A DNA stretch of 64,000 nucleotides from Streptomyces luteolus (GTDB taxonomy: Bacteria > Actinomycetota > Actinomycetes > Streptomycetales > Streptomycetaceae). The position numbers and the translations under genes were made by a program. A model generated the notes under the pieces. It was not told the DNA's origin. It searched no databases and saw nothing but the letters and a program-made list of their open reading frames with translations. Below, one piece after another: positions 1-8,371 of the stretch (its first letter is position 1; every line of letters starts with the position of its first letter). The DNA lies in NCBI RefSeq assembly GCF_029968015.1, contig NZ_JASCIS010000029.1:32205-96204 (forward strand). Reading direction: 5' to 3'.

Positions 1-535
1 CGCCGACGGCGAAGTCCATGGCGAGCGAGCCCTTGCTGACGAGCAGCAGCACCCCGGCGCAGGCGATGAGCATGCCGACGACCCTGCGAGCGCCGAGCCG
101 GGTGCCGCCGAGGCGTTCGTAGAGCGCCATGACGACCGGCGAGGCGGCCATGATCATGCCCATGTTCCCGGCGGTGGTGGAGATCCCGGCCTGGTTGACG
201 AGGGTGTTGTAGACGGTCACGCCGAGCAGGGACGCGAGCAGCAGGAAGCGGATGTGCTCCCGCAGCAGGGCCCGCTGCCGCCAGGCGGCGCGGGCGGCGA
301 ACGGCGCGACGGCGACGAGCGCGACGATCCAGCGCCAGAACGCGTGCTGGATCGGCGGCACGGAGTCGGCGAGCGCCCGCGAGGTGACGAAGCTGCCCGA
401 CCAGACCACGGTGGCGAGTGCGGCGAGCAGCAGGCCGAGGGTGGCGGCCCGCCGGGCCTTCCCCCCGCTTCCCCGGTCGGCCGGATCGGCCGCTTCCGTC
501 GTCGCGCTGCCGTGGACTCGGTCCAGGACTGCCAT
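1..535 (-). CDS. EamA/DMT-family transporter, C-terminus cut by window edge
   Basis: Inner-membrane permease of the drug/metabolite transporter superfamily; substrate unknown. Reading the minus strand from the ATG at 533-535 gives 178 codons that run off the window. After a hydrophilic N-terminus of about 30 residues come hydrophobic helices, with the EamA-type stretch TVVWSGSFVTSRALAD near residues 45-60, a WRW motif at the start of the next helix, and the segment NQAGISTTAGNMGMIMAASP typical of the family's third and fourth helices. The usual length is about 300 residues in ten helices, so roughly 40% is missing. It is transcribed leftward and no partner is visible. The family call is firm from pattern; a specific substrate cannot be given. 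Confidence 0.85.
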   Translation of the reverse strand, partial: MAVLDRVHGSATTEAADPADRGSGGKARRAATLGLLLAALATVVWSGSFVTSRALADSVPPIQHAFWRWIVALVAVAPFAARAAWRQRALLREHIRFLLLASLLGVTVYNTLVNQAGISTTAGNMGMIMAASPVVMALYERLGGTRLGARRVVGMLIACAGVLLLVSKGSLAMDFAVG

Positions 536-680
536 CGTTACCCCTTGCCCCTCTGCCCTCGCGGGCTCCTCGATCACGTTGCGGAGCTACCGTCGCACTT
601 CACGCTTGCTTAGGTCCATCGAAAACTTTCGACAGATCTGTTCAGCAGAAGTGAAAGGTTGGGGGTTTCGCGCATACGGA

Positions 681-719
681 CGAGGGCGCGCCCCACCTCG
701 GTGGTGGGGCGCGCCCTCG
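681..719 (-). terminator. Hairpin terminator downstream of the 79-residue membrane protein
   Basis: A perfect 17-bp inverted repeat (681-697 against 703-719) with a five-base loop lies 17 bases beyond the stop of the leftward gene at 736. There is no T-tract, as is normal for Streptomyces terminators. It probably also shields the leftward transporter gene from read-through. Confidence 0.8.
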
Positions 720-735
720 CGAAAATCTGCGGGCG

Positions 736-975
736 TCAGCCCTGCTTCGGGCCCTTGCGTGACTTGTCCCCGACCATCACCAGACCGGCGATGACCAGGA
801 AGAGCACGATCGGCGCCACGACGTACAGGCCGAGGGTCTCCATCACGTTCAGGCCGGGACCGGGGTCGTCGCCGTCGTCGCGGGTCAGCGCGAGCGCGGG
901 GGACGACATGAGCAGCATCATCAGCGTCGTACCGGCTGCTACGGCGCCGGTGCGCAGGGCGTTCTTCTTGTCCAC
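736..975 (-). CDS. Small two-helix membrane protein, function unknown
   Basis: A 79-residue protein starting at GTG (973-975). Residues 1-30 look like a signal peptide or first helix (basic start, then a run ending SSPALALT), followed by an acidic DDGDDPGPG loop and a second hydrophobic segment (about 48-68, VVAPIVLFLVIAGLVMVG) with a basic tail KSRKGPKQG. I expect either a secreted N-terminus with one anchor or two helices. Nothing indicates an enzymatic role. A strong hairpin ends its transcript, which supports it as a real single-gene unit. I do not recognise the family. Confidence 0.7.
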   Translation of the reverse strand: MDKKNALRTGAVAAGTTLMMLLMSSPALALTRDDGDDPGPGLNVMETLGLYVVAPIVLFLVIAGLVMVGDKSRKGPKQG

Positions 976-1038
976 GGTGCCAAACTAGCGGGTGCCCTGA
1001 CGGGCCGCGCGCCCGGGGTACCCGTACGGGCTCGCCCG

Positions 1039-1302
1039 TCAGTACAGGGAAGGGTCCGTTCCGGCGGCGGTTCCGGTGGCGGTGGGCTCGCTCGTCAGAG
1101 GGGCGGCGGCGAGCGGGGGTTCGCTGGTGAGGGGGGCCGCGTCGGCGAGCGGGGGCTCGCTCGTCAGGGGCGTTTCGACGCAGCAGGCGCAGGAGCCGAG
1201 CAACCCGGAGTCGGGATCGGACACCAGCGAGATGTCCGGCAGGTCGCGCAGCTCCGACCGTTTGGAGAGAGCGTCGAGCAGAAGCTGAGCCGATGCGGCC
1301 AC
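1039..1302 (-). CDS. Small hypothetical protein with a CACC motif and LTSEPPLA repeats
   Basis: An 87-residue protein starting at GTG (1300-1302), with GGAGG eight bases upstream in the mRNA. The N-terminal half (about residues 1-33) has the composition of a folded helical protein. It then has GSCACCVE, followed by three tandem copies of PLTSEPPLA or close variants and a short tail. There is no signal peptide or membrane helix. The good ribosome site and non-random repeat argue for a real gene; function is unknown. A structural or metal-binding role, or a peptide precursor, are all guesses. Confidence 0.6.
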   Translation of the reverse strand: MAASAQLLLDALSKRSELRDLPDISLVSDPDSGLLGSCACCVETPLTSEPPLADAAPLTSEPPLAAAPLTSEPTATGTAAGTDPSLY

Positions 1303-1866
1303 GAGGGCCTCCTTCGGTGGGCGGCATGGTCGGATGGGCTCCCTACCCAGCGGAACCGATCACATTCGACCAACGCGTTCGCGGCCACCTTTTGTTCCGG
1401 CGGCGGGAGTTGGGGGCTTTCCCTTGGGGCGTCTGGGCGGGGAGGGGTTGCGGGGTGCTGCGGGGTGGGTACGCGACGTGACGCACATCACGCGGGTTGC
1501 GGGGGTTTCGCCGCTGATTGTGCGCCGTTTCGGTGCCGGGACGGGCGGTTTTCTTCCCCTCCCCGCCCCTTCCCGAAAGTCCTGGCGGACGGCTTCGGGG
1601 GCTGCGCCCCCGGGCCCCGCTTCCTAAAAACCAGCCCGTCCGGCGTTTGAGGACGAGCGCCTCAGCGCGATACGGGGTCCGGGGCGGAGCCCCGAGCGGG
1701 GTACAGGGGCGGCAGCCCCGGGATGGGGGCCCGGGGGGCGAAGCCCCCGGAGCTGTCCGCAGGACTTTCGGGAAGGGGCGGGGAGGGGAGACAACCCCCC
1801 GCACCCGCGCCCTAAGCTGACGTCCGACGCTGAGTGCGGGAAGTACGGAAGAAGGGCGGGGCAGCC
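1303..1866. other. 564-base intergenic region between divergent genes
   Basis: Contains no supportable gene. About 40% of it is the repeat element at 1555-1789. The left part (1303-1550) should hold the promoter of the leftward 87-residue gene. Position 1790-1866 holds the leader of the glycosidase gene. ORFs crossing the repeat are products of its G/C-rich inverted arms. Confidence 0.6.
1555..1789. repeat. Intergenic repeat element with perfect 30-bp inverted ends (copy 1)
   Basis: Bases 1555-1584 are the exact reverse complement of 1760-1789. Inside are smaller G/C hairpins and a block (CAGCCCGTCCGGCGTTTGAG at 1632-1651) that recurs at 27134-27153. A second copy with the same outer ends lies at 13819-13995. 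Multi-copy, gene-free and bounded by inverted ends, it resembles a miniature non-autonomous or REP-like element of Streptomyces. It could also act as a bidirectional terminator. No transposase is encoded. Confidence 0.8.
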
Positions 1867-4824
1867 GTGCAGGTGCGGCGCAGGAAGCGGGCGGCAGCCA
1901 TCGCGGCCGCGGTGATCGGGGGCCTCATCGGCGGCGCACCGGGAGCCCTCGCCGCGCCACCGCAGCCCGCCGTCACCGAACCCGACACCCCCGCGGGCAC
2001 CGACCGCGCGAGCGACGACTCCCTGCCGCAGGTGTGGCCACGCCCGCAGCAGGCCCAGGCGGGCGGCCGGGCCGTACGCATCGGCGAGCAGGTGTACGTC
2101 GCGACGGACGCGGGCGCCGACCCGTACGCCGTGGACGCGCTGCGCACCCTCCTGCGGAACGCGGGCGCCCGCCGCGTCACCGAGGTCGGGGGCGGGGCGA
2201 AGCCGCCCGCGGGCGCCCTCGTCGTGCGCGCGGGCGAGGCGGGCGGGGGCGGACGCTCCGGCGCGGCCGCCGCACTGCGCGCCCTGCGCTCCGCCGACCG
2301 CGCCGACCTGCCGAGTGGCGGCTACCGCCTCGCGGTCGGCGGGGTCGCGGGCAGGCCCACCGTCGCCCTCGAAGGCGTCGGCGAGGACGGCCTCTTCCAC
2401 GGCGTGCAGACGCTGCGCCAGCTGATCGGCGACTCCGGCTCCGTGCCCGGCGTACGCGTCCGTGACTGGCCCGGCACCGGCGTGCGCGGCCTCGCCGAGA
2501 GCTTCTACGGCACGCCCTGGACCCGTGAACAGCGCCTGGAACAGCTGGACTTCATGGGCCGCACCAAGCTCAACCGGTACGTCTACGCCCCCGGCGACGA
2601 CCCGTACCGCCAGGCGCGCTGGCGCGAGCCGTACCCCGCCGAGCAGCGCGCCGGCTTCCGCGCCCTGGCCGAGCGGGCGGCCCGCAACCACGTGACGCTC
2701 ACCTGGGCGGTCTCGCCCGGCCAGGCCATGTGCCTGTCGTCCGACGACGACCTGAAGGCGCTGCTCCGCAAGGTCGACGCGATGTGGGCGCTCGGCGTGC
2801 GGGCCTTCCAGCTCCAATTCCAGGACGTGTCGTACAGCGAGTGGCACTGCGACGCGGACGCCGAGACGTTCGGCTCCGGACCGGAGGCGGCAGCGGCCGC
2901 ACAGGCGAAGGTGGCGGGGGCGCTCGCCGCGCATCTGCGGGAGCGGCACCAGGGCGCGGAGCCGCTGACTCTGATGCCCACCGAGTACTTCCAGGACGGC
3001 GCGACCGAGTACCGCGAGGCGCTCTCCGCGAAGCTGGACGACCAGGTGCAGGTGGCGTGGACCGGCGTCGGCGTCGTACCGAAGACCATCACCGGGCGTG
3101 AACTGGCCGGTGCGCGCGCGGCGTTCGGGCATCCGCTGGTCACGATGGACAACTACCCGGTCAACGACTACGCGCAAGACCGTATCTTCCTCGGCCCCTA
3201 CATGGGCCGCGAACCGGCCGTCGCCAGCGGCTCGGCCGCGCTCCTGGCCAACGCCATGGAGCAGCCGGTGGCCTCCCGCATCCCGCTGTTCACGGCCGCC
3301 GACTACGCCTGGAACCCGAAGGCGTACCGCCCGCAGGAGTCCTGGCGCGCCGCCGTCGACGCCACGGCGGCCGAGCTCGCGGACGGCGACGCGAAGCGCC
3401 GTGCGGCGGTACGGGCCCTCGCGGGCAACACGGCCTCCTCGGTGCTCGGCGCCGACGAGTCCGCGTATCTGCGGCCGCTGATGGACGCCTTCTGGCGGGA
3501 GCGCGCGGGCGGCGACCTGCGGCGCACCGAGGCCGCCGGGCAGCGCCTGAAGGACGCGTTCACGGTGCTCCGCGAGACCCCGCAGCGGCTGCGCGACACC
3601 GAACTCGGCACCGAAGTGGCCCCCTGGACCGAGCAGTTGGGGCGGTACGGCACCGCGGGCGAGGCCGCCGTCGAGATGCTGCTCGCGCAGAGCCGCGGCG
3701 ACGGGGCGCGGGCCTGGCGGCACCGCGAGGAGCTCGACGCGGCCCGCGAAGAGGTGCGGTCGGGCCGCGCCACCGTCGGCAAGGGCGTGCTCGGGCCGTT
3801 CCTCGACAAGGCCGAGAAGGAGTCGGAGCGCTGGTCCGGCACCGCCGAGGAGCGCGGCGAGGTCGCCGAGGACGACGCCTCGTACACCGTGCGGCTGCCG
3901 CGCCCGCGGCCCATCGAGGCCGTGACGGCGGTGACGGAGCCCGGCGAGCGCGGCACCGTGCAGGCGCACGTCCCCGGCGAGGGCTGGCGCACCCTCGGCC
4001 GGCTCACCGGCAAGGGCTGGACGGAGACCGCCGCGAAGGGCCTGAGGGCGGACGCGGTACGGACGACGGTGCCCGCGCAGCACGTCGTGCCCTGGTTCGC
4101 CGACGGCGCCGACGCCGCGTTCGAGCTGAGCCGCGACGAGGCCGACGCGGAGATCGGCGGCCCGGCGCAACGCGTCACAGCGAAGCTCACCGCGCGGCGG
4201 CCCGCCGACGTCCGGGGGAAGCTCACGGCGCGGGCCCCGGAGGGCGTCGAGGTGCGGGTGCCGGACGAGGCGAAGGTGCCGCGCGGCACGGATGTCACGG
4301 TCCCGGTCGAGATCACGGTGCCCGAGGGCACCCCGGCGGGAAGCTACGCGGTGCCCGTCTCGTACGGCGGCGAGACCCGCACGCTGACCGTCCGCGCGTA
4401 CCCGCGCACCGGCGGGCCCGATCTGGCGCGCGGCGCGAAGGCGACCTCGTCGGGCGACGAGACCCGCGACTTCCCGGCGGCGGCGGCCAACGACGGGGAC
4501 CCGGAGACCCGTTGGTCCTCACCGGCCGAGGACGACGCGTGGTGGCAGGCGGAGTTCGACCGCCCGGTGCGGCTCGGCAAGGTCGCGCTGCACTGGCAGG
4601 ACGCGTACGCCTCCGCGTACCGCGTGCAGGTCTCGGAGGACGGCGAGACCTGGCGCACGGCGGCGTCGGTCGACAAGGGCCGCGGCGGGCGGGAAACGGT
4701 CCGGATGGACGAGCGAGATGTCCGCTACGTCCGCGTGCAGGGCGAGAAGCGGGGGACGCGCTTCGGGTACTCGCTGTGGGGTGTGGAGGCGTACGAGGTG
4801 AAATCCGGCTCCTCCGGCGATTGA
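1867..4824 (+). CDS. Secreted GH84-type beta-N-acetylglucosaminidase with C-terminal F5/8C domain
   Basis: Extracellular enzyme removing terminal N-acetylhexosamine from glycans (annotated in relatives as hyaluronidase or NagJ-like). I start at GTG 1867 (985 aa), which gives RRRKR plus a hydrophobic core and an ALAAPP signal cleavage region; a GTG at 1834 is also in frame. Order: GH20b-like domain (about 40-160), GH84 catalytic barrel (about 165-460, with GLAESFYGTPWTREQR and YVYAPGDDPYR), helical linker, NEW3-like beta domain, and a discoidin/CBM32 domain (last 140 residues, with DPETRWSSP and YVRVQGEKRGTRFGY). The family's catalytic Asp-Asp pair appears here as Gln-Asp (residues 319-320). 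It stands alone, but the sugar operon downstream may use its products. Confidence 0.88.
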   Translation: MQVRRRKRAAAIAAAVIGGLIGGAPGALAAPPQPAVTEPDTPAGTDRASDDSLPQVWPRPQQAQAGGRAVRIGEQVYVATDAGADPYAVDALRTLLRNAGARRVTEVGGGAKPPAGALVVRAGEAGGGGRSGAAAALRALRSADRADLPSGGYRLAVGGVAGRPTVALEGVGEDGLFHGVQTLRQLIGDSGSVPGVRVRDWPGTGVRGLAESFYGTPWTREQRLEQLDFMGRTKLNRYVYAPGDDPYRQARWREPYPAEQRAGFRALAERAARNHVTLTWAVSPGQAMCLSSDDDLKALLRKVDAMWALGVRAFQLQFQDVSYSEWHCDADAETFGSGPEAAAAAQAKVAGALAAHLRERHQGAEPLTLMPTEYFQDGATEYREALSAKLDDQVQVAWTGVGVVPKTITGRELAGARAAFGHPLVTMDNYPVNDYAQDRIFLGPYMGREPAVASGSAALLANAMEQPVASRIPLFTAADYAWNPKAYRPQESWRAAVDATAAELADGDAKRRAAVRALAGNTASSVLGADESAYLRPLMDAFWRERAGGDLRRTEAAGQRLKDAFTVLRETPQRLRDTELGTEVAPWTEQLGRYGTAGEAAVEMLLAQSRGDGARAWRHREELDAAREEVRSGRATVGKGVLGPFLDKAEKESERWSGTAEERGEVAEDDASYTVRLPRPRPIEAVTAVTEPGERGTVQAHVPGEGWRTLGRLTGKGWTETAAKGLRADAVRTTVPAQHVVPWFADGADAAFELSRDEADAEIGGPAQRVTAKLTARRPADVRGKLTARAPEGVEVRVPDEAKVPRGTDVTVPVEITVPEGTPAGSYAVPVSYGGETRTLTVRAYPRTGGPDLARGAKATSSGDETRDFPAAAANDGDPETRWSSPAEDDAWWQAEFDRPVRLGKVALHWQDAYASAYRVQVSEDGETWRTAASVDKGRGGRETVRMDERDVRYVRVQGEKRGTRFGYSLWGVEAYEVKSGSSGD

Positions 4825-4912
4825 GACGGGTCCCCCTGCGCACGCCGACCGAAGCCCGGTCACCCGTCGAGGCGCGGGCGACCGGCCCCGGTCACACAAA
4901 AACCCGGACGCC

Positions 4913-5449
4913 TCAGGCAGAGATGCCGTCGATCCGGGCCATCGCGTCGTCCGCGCCGAACGGCTGCAGGTAGGGCAGCCAGCGCGGGTCCCTATGCCCG
5001 GTGCCGATGATGCGCCAGGCGAGTCCGGTGGGCGGGGCGGGTTTGTGACGCAGCCGCCAGCCCAGTTCGAGCAGATGACGATCGGCCTTCACGTGGTTGC
5101 AGCGGCGGCATGACGCCACCACGTTCTCCCAGGCGTGCTGACCTCCCCGGCTCTTGGGGATGACGTGGTCGACGCTGGTTGCGACGCCACCGCAGTACAT
5201 GCAGCGGCCCCCGTCGCGGGCGAAGAGGGCGCGCCGGGTCAGCGGAACGGGCCCCCGGTAGGGGACCCGCACGAAGCGCTTGAGCCGGACCACGCTGGGT
5301 GCGGGGATGGTGTAGGTCGCGCTGTGCATAAAGGCGCCGGACTCCTCGAGGCACTGAGCCTTGTTCTCGAGGACCAGAACGAGCGCGCGGCGGAGCGGTA
5401 CGACGCCGAGGGGCTCGTACGACGCGTTGAGGACCAGGACATGCGGCAC
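4913..5449 (-). CDS. HNH endonuclease
   Basis: A 178-residue HNH-family nuclease; target and biological role unknown. The start is GTG at 5447-5449 with AAGGAGG seven bases upstream, giving the N-terminus MPHVLVLNASYEPLGVV; the longer open frame upstream lacks a ribosome site. The C-terminal half has a zinc-binding CMYC, the core SVDHVIPKSRGG, then WENVVASCRRCNHVKA, so both CxxC pairs and the DH, N and H residues of the ββα-metal fold are intact. It is a common single-copy chromosomal gene in actinomycetes, divergent from the MscS gene. Relatives are often phage or restriction nucleases, but nothing here suggests a mobile context. Confidence 0.88.
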   Translation of the reverse strand: MPHVLVLNASYEPLGVVPLRRALVLVLENKAQCLEESGAFMHSATYTIPAPSVVRLKRFVRVPYRGPVPLTRRALFARDGGRCMYCGGVATSVDHVIPKSRGGQHAWENVVASCRRCNHVKADRHLLELGWRLRHKPAPPTGLAWRIIGTGHRDPRWLPYLQPFGADDAMARIDGISA

Positions 5450-5728
5450 GGATGCCTCCTTGTACGCCGGCGGCGCGTGGCTCGCGCCGGGACGATCTGC
5501 TCTCAGTCTCCCCTCATGCCTGGTCGAAGCGCCACCATGCGCCGGTAACGGGCTTGCAGTGTTTTCGACCACACCGGGGGGCGGCCGACCGTGACCGGCC
5601 CTCCTCGACGTGAGCACCGTCTCTCCTTCGAACATCACAACGATCCACACACAATGCCCCGTTAGTGTGGTTGGTCTGCCCGCTCCTCTCCCTTTTGTGG
5701 GCAGCCGCTACGCCCGGAGGTGCCCGCC

Positions 5729-6799
5729 GTGTTTCTGTCCGTCGTGTCGACGCTGTCGGCCGGATCCGCCAAGGACCCCGCGAACCAGCTCGACGAGGCC
5801 CAGCAGAAGGCGACGAACGCCGCAGCCTTGATCGAGCAGAACTGGTCCGCCTGGCTCGGCATCGGGCTGCGGGTGGTGCTGATCATCGTGATCGCCACGG
5901 TGCTTCGCACGGTGATCCGGCGCACGATCACCAAGCTCATCGAGCGCATGAACCGCAGCGCCCAGGCCGTCGACGGCACCGCGCTCGGCGGTCTCCTGGT
6001 CAACGCGGAGCGGCGCAGGCAGCGTTCCGAGGCGATCGGCTCGGTGCTGCGCTCGGTGGCCTCGTTCCTGATCATGGGCACGGCCGCGCTGATGATCCTC
6101 GGCATCTTCGAGATCAACCTGGCGCCGCTGCTCGCGAGTGCCGGTGTGGCCGGTGTGGCCCTTGGCTTCGGCGCCCGCAACCTCGTCACGGACTTCCTCT
6201 CCGGCGTCTTCATGATCCTGGAGGACCAGTACGGCGTCGGTGACTCGGTCGACGCGGGCGTCGCCTCCGGCGAGGTCATCGAGGTGGGCCTGCGCGTCAC
6301 CAAGCTGCGCGGCGACAACGGCGAGATCTGGTACGTGCGCAACGGCGAGGTCAAGCGCATCGGCAACCTCTCCCAGGGCTGGGCCACGGCCGGCGTGGAC
6401 GTCACGGTGCGCTCGGACGAGGACCTGGCGAAGGTGCGCGAGACGCTCACCGAGGTGGGCGCCGTGATGAGCAAGGAGGAGCCGTGGAACGAGCGGCTCT
6501 GGGGCCCGGTGGAGGTGCTCGGCCTGGACGCCGTCTACCTGGACCAGATGGTCATCAGGGTCAGCGCCAAGACGATGCCGGGCAAGGCGCTCGGCGTGGA
6601 GCGGGAGCTGCGCTGGCGGATCAAGGAGGCCTTCGACGTCGCGGGCATCCGCATCGTGGGCCGCATGATGCTCGCCGCCGAGGAGGACGAGAACGGCAAC
6701 CCGGCCCCGGCGGTCGCGGCCCCGTCCGCGTACGCCTCGGCGACCTCCCCGCAGTCGATCGCGGCGTCCCCGATACCGCCGTCGAGCCTCAGCAAGTAA
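5729..6799 (+). CDS. MscS-family mechanosensitive ion channel
   Basis: A membrane channel releasing solutes on hypo-osmotic shock. GGAGG at 5716-5720 fits the GTG at 5729 (356 aa) rather than the in-frame GTG at 5720. A short amphipathic N-terminus leads into the first helix (about 36-60, LGIGLRVVLIIVIATVLRTV). A second follows (about 110-135), then the pore helix LAPLLASAGVAGVALGFGAR, with the Gly/Ala packing pattern of MscS TM3. The cytoplasmic beta domain starts with DFLSGVFMILEDQYGVGD. The C-terminus is a low-complexity Ala/Pro/Ser tail. It is monocistronic, ended by the hairpin at 6879-6909. Confidence 0.93.
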   Translation: MFLSVVSTLSAGSAKDPANQLDEAQQKATNAAALIEQNWSAWLGIGLRVVLIIVIATVLRTVIRRTITKLIERMNRSAQAVDGTALGGLLVNAERRRQRSEAIGSVLRSVASFLIMGTAALMILGIFEINLAPLLASAGVAGVALGFGARNLVTDFLSGVFMILEDQYGVGDSVDAGVASGEVIEVGLRVTKLRGDNGEIWYVRNGEVKRIGNLSQGWATAGVDVTVRSDEDLAKVRETLTEVGAVMSKEEPWNERLWGPVEVLGLDAVYLDQMVIRVSAKTMPGKALGVERELRWRIKEAFDVAGIRIVGRMMLAAEEDENGNPAPAVAAPSAYASATSPQSIAASPIPPSSLSK

Positions 6800-6878
6800 C
6801 GGCCCCTCCGCTTCGCTCCTTCGCCCCTTCGCCCCCTTCACCCCTTCACCCCTTCTCCCCTTACCCTCAGCTCTTCTC

Positions 6879-6909
6879 CGCACCCCCGTCGGCAACCGGC
6901 GGGGGTGCG
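6879..6909 (+). terminator. Terminator of the MscS gene
   Basis: A 14-bp stem (6879-6892 with 6896-6909, one G-T pair) with a three-base loop, 80 bases past the MscS stop and just upstream of the ROK promoter. This placement isolates the channel gene from the sugar operon. Confidence 0.8.
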
Positions 6910-6923
6910 CCGTGTCCGCACTC

Positions 6924-6981
6924 TTGACGTCACCCCGAAGCCCGCTGCTAGGTTCCTCACAACCAATAGGAAACCTTCCTA
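6924..6981 (+). promoter_or_regulatory. Promoter and ROK-type operator of the sugar operon
   Basis: TTGACG (6924-6929) and TAGGTT (6949-6954) form a candidate vegetative promoter with a long 19-base spacer. Just downstream is a perfect inverted repeat, TAGGAA-ACC-TTCCTA (6967-6981), matching the general form of ROK-repressor operators. Its place over the expected transcription start implies autorepression by the ROK protein encoded 34 bases on. The operator is seen directly; the promoter assignment is inferred. Confidence 0.65.
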
Positions 6982-7014
6982 ACAGTACGGGACCTGCGTA
7001 CGGAGGAGCACGGC

Positions 7015-8277
7015 ATGGCGGGGACTCCCCCCACGACACCCGGAACACCGGGTACACCGCGGGTGCTGCGGGCGATGAACGACCGGGCCGCGCTCGACCT
7101 GCTGCTCACCCACGGCCCGCTCTCCCGCACCCGGATCGGCAAGCTGACCGGCCTCTCCAAGCCCACCGCGTCCCAGCTGCTCGCCCGTCTCGAAGCGGCC
7201 GGCCTGGTCGTGGCGACCGGCACCAGCGAGGGCCGCCCGGGCCCCAGCGCCCAGCTGTACGCGGTGAACGCCTCCGCCGCACACGTCGCCGCCCTCGACG
7301 TCACGCCCGAGCGCATCGTCGCCGCCGTCGCCGACATCACCGGCGCCGAGGCCGGCCGCTTCGAGCTGCGCACCCCCGGCCGCGGCGGCCATGACGTGGT
7401 ACGTCAGGTGCTCGCCTCGGTCGACGGTGCCGCGAAGGACGCCGGGCTCACCCGCGCCGAGCTGCACCGGGTGGTGATCGGCACACCCGGCGCCTTCGAC
7501 CCGAACACCGGACGCCTCCGGTACGCCAGCCACCTGCCGGGCTGGCACTCCCCCGCGCTCCTCGGCGAGCTGGCCGCGGCCCTGCCGATGCCGGTCGACT
7601 ACGAGAACGACGTGAACCTCGCCGCCGTCGCCGAGCAGCGCCTCGGCGCCGCCCGCGAGGACCAGGACTTCGTCCTGCTGTGGAACCAGGAGGGCATCGG
7701 CGCCGCCCTCGTGATCGGCGGCCGGCTGCACCGGGGCTGGACCGGCGGCGCGGGCGAGATCGGCTTCCTGCCGGTGCCGGGCACCCCGCTCGTACGGCAG
7801 GTCGCCAAGGCCAACAGCGGCGGCTTCCAGGAGCTGGCCGGCGCCCAGTCGGTACCCCGGATCGCCAAGTCCCTCGGCATCGACACCGCCGAGCAGCCGT
7901 ACGCGGAGACGGCCGCCGCCCTCCTGAGACGGGCCGCCGAGGCCGAGAGGGAGAGCGGCGACGCCCAGGCCGAGCGGGAGAGCGGCGACGCCGAGGCCCT
8001 GCGGGAGCTGCTGCGGCAGACCGCGCAGCGGATCGCGACCGGTCTCGCCGCCGTCGTCGCGGTGCTCGACCCCGGGCTCGTCGTCCTGTCCGGCGGCGTG
8101 ACCTGCGCGGGCGGCGAACCGCTGCGCGCCCTGATCCAGTCCGAACTCGCCGAGCTCGCCGCCTCCCGGCCCCGGCTCGTCCTCGGCGAGGTGACCGAAC
8201 AGCCGGTGCTGCGCGGCGCGTTGGAGAGCGCGCTCGCCGTCACCCGCGCCGAGGTCTTCGACACCTCCGCCCACTGA
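7015..8277 (+). CDS. ROK-family transcriptional repressor (zinc site absent)
   Basis: A 420-residue DNA-binding repressor that senses a sugar or sugar phosphate. The ATG at 7015 has GGAGGAG upstream. Residues 20-80 form a winged helix (RTRIGKLTGLSKPTASQLLA). The rest is the sugar-kinase-like ROK domain with the ligand-binding YENDVNLAA and GGAGEIGFLP. The Zn-binding CxCGxxGC motif of typical ROK proteins is absent, and the usual zinc-ligand His after GEIG is Phe, so this is a zinc-free variant. It heads the transporter operon and probably represses itself and the genes behind it through the 6967-6981 palindrome. A repeat GDAQAERESGDAEA marks an inserted linker (about 305-325). Confidence 0.9.
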   Translation: MAGTPPTTPGTPGTPRVLRAMNDRAALDLLLTHGPLSRTRIGKLTGLSKPTASQLLARLEAAGLVVATGTSEGRPGPSAQLYAVNASAAHVAALDVTPERIVAAVADITGAEAGRFELRTPGRGGHDVVRQVLASVDGAAKDAGLTRAELHRVVIGTPGAFDPNTGRLRYASHLPGWHSPALLGELAAALPMPVDYENDVNLAAVAEQRLGAAREDQDFVLLWNQEGIGAALVIGGRLHRGWTGGAGEIGFLPVPGTPLVRQVAKANSGGFQELAGAQSVPRIAKSLGIDTAEQPYAETAAALLRRAAEAERESGDAQAERESGDAEALRELLRQTAQRIATGLAAVVAVLDPGLVVLSGGVTCAGGEPLRALIQSELAELAASRPRLVLGEVTEQPVLRGALESALAVTRAEVFDTSAH

Positions 8278-8371
8278 CCTGCTCCACCGCACGACGCCCG
8301 CACGACACCCGCACGACACCCGCACGCTCCTGAAACCTCCTGCCCCTGCCCCCGCCGAGGGAGACACCGTC

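Noticed and set aside
1624..4170. 848-codon minus-strand open frame
   Set aside because: It is antisense to the N-acetylglucosaminidase; Arg/Gly/Ala-rich with no domains, a G/C-bias shadow.
4825..4912. Terminator between glycosidase and HNH genes
   Set aside because: Only short GACCGG/CCGGTC pairing with almost no loop; too weak to call.
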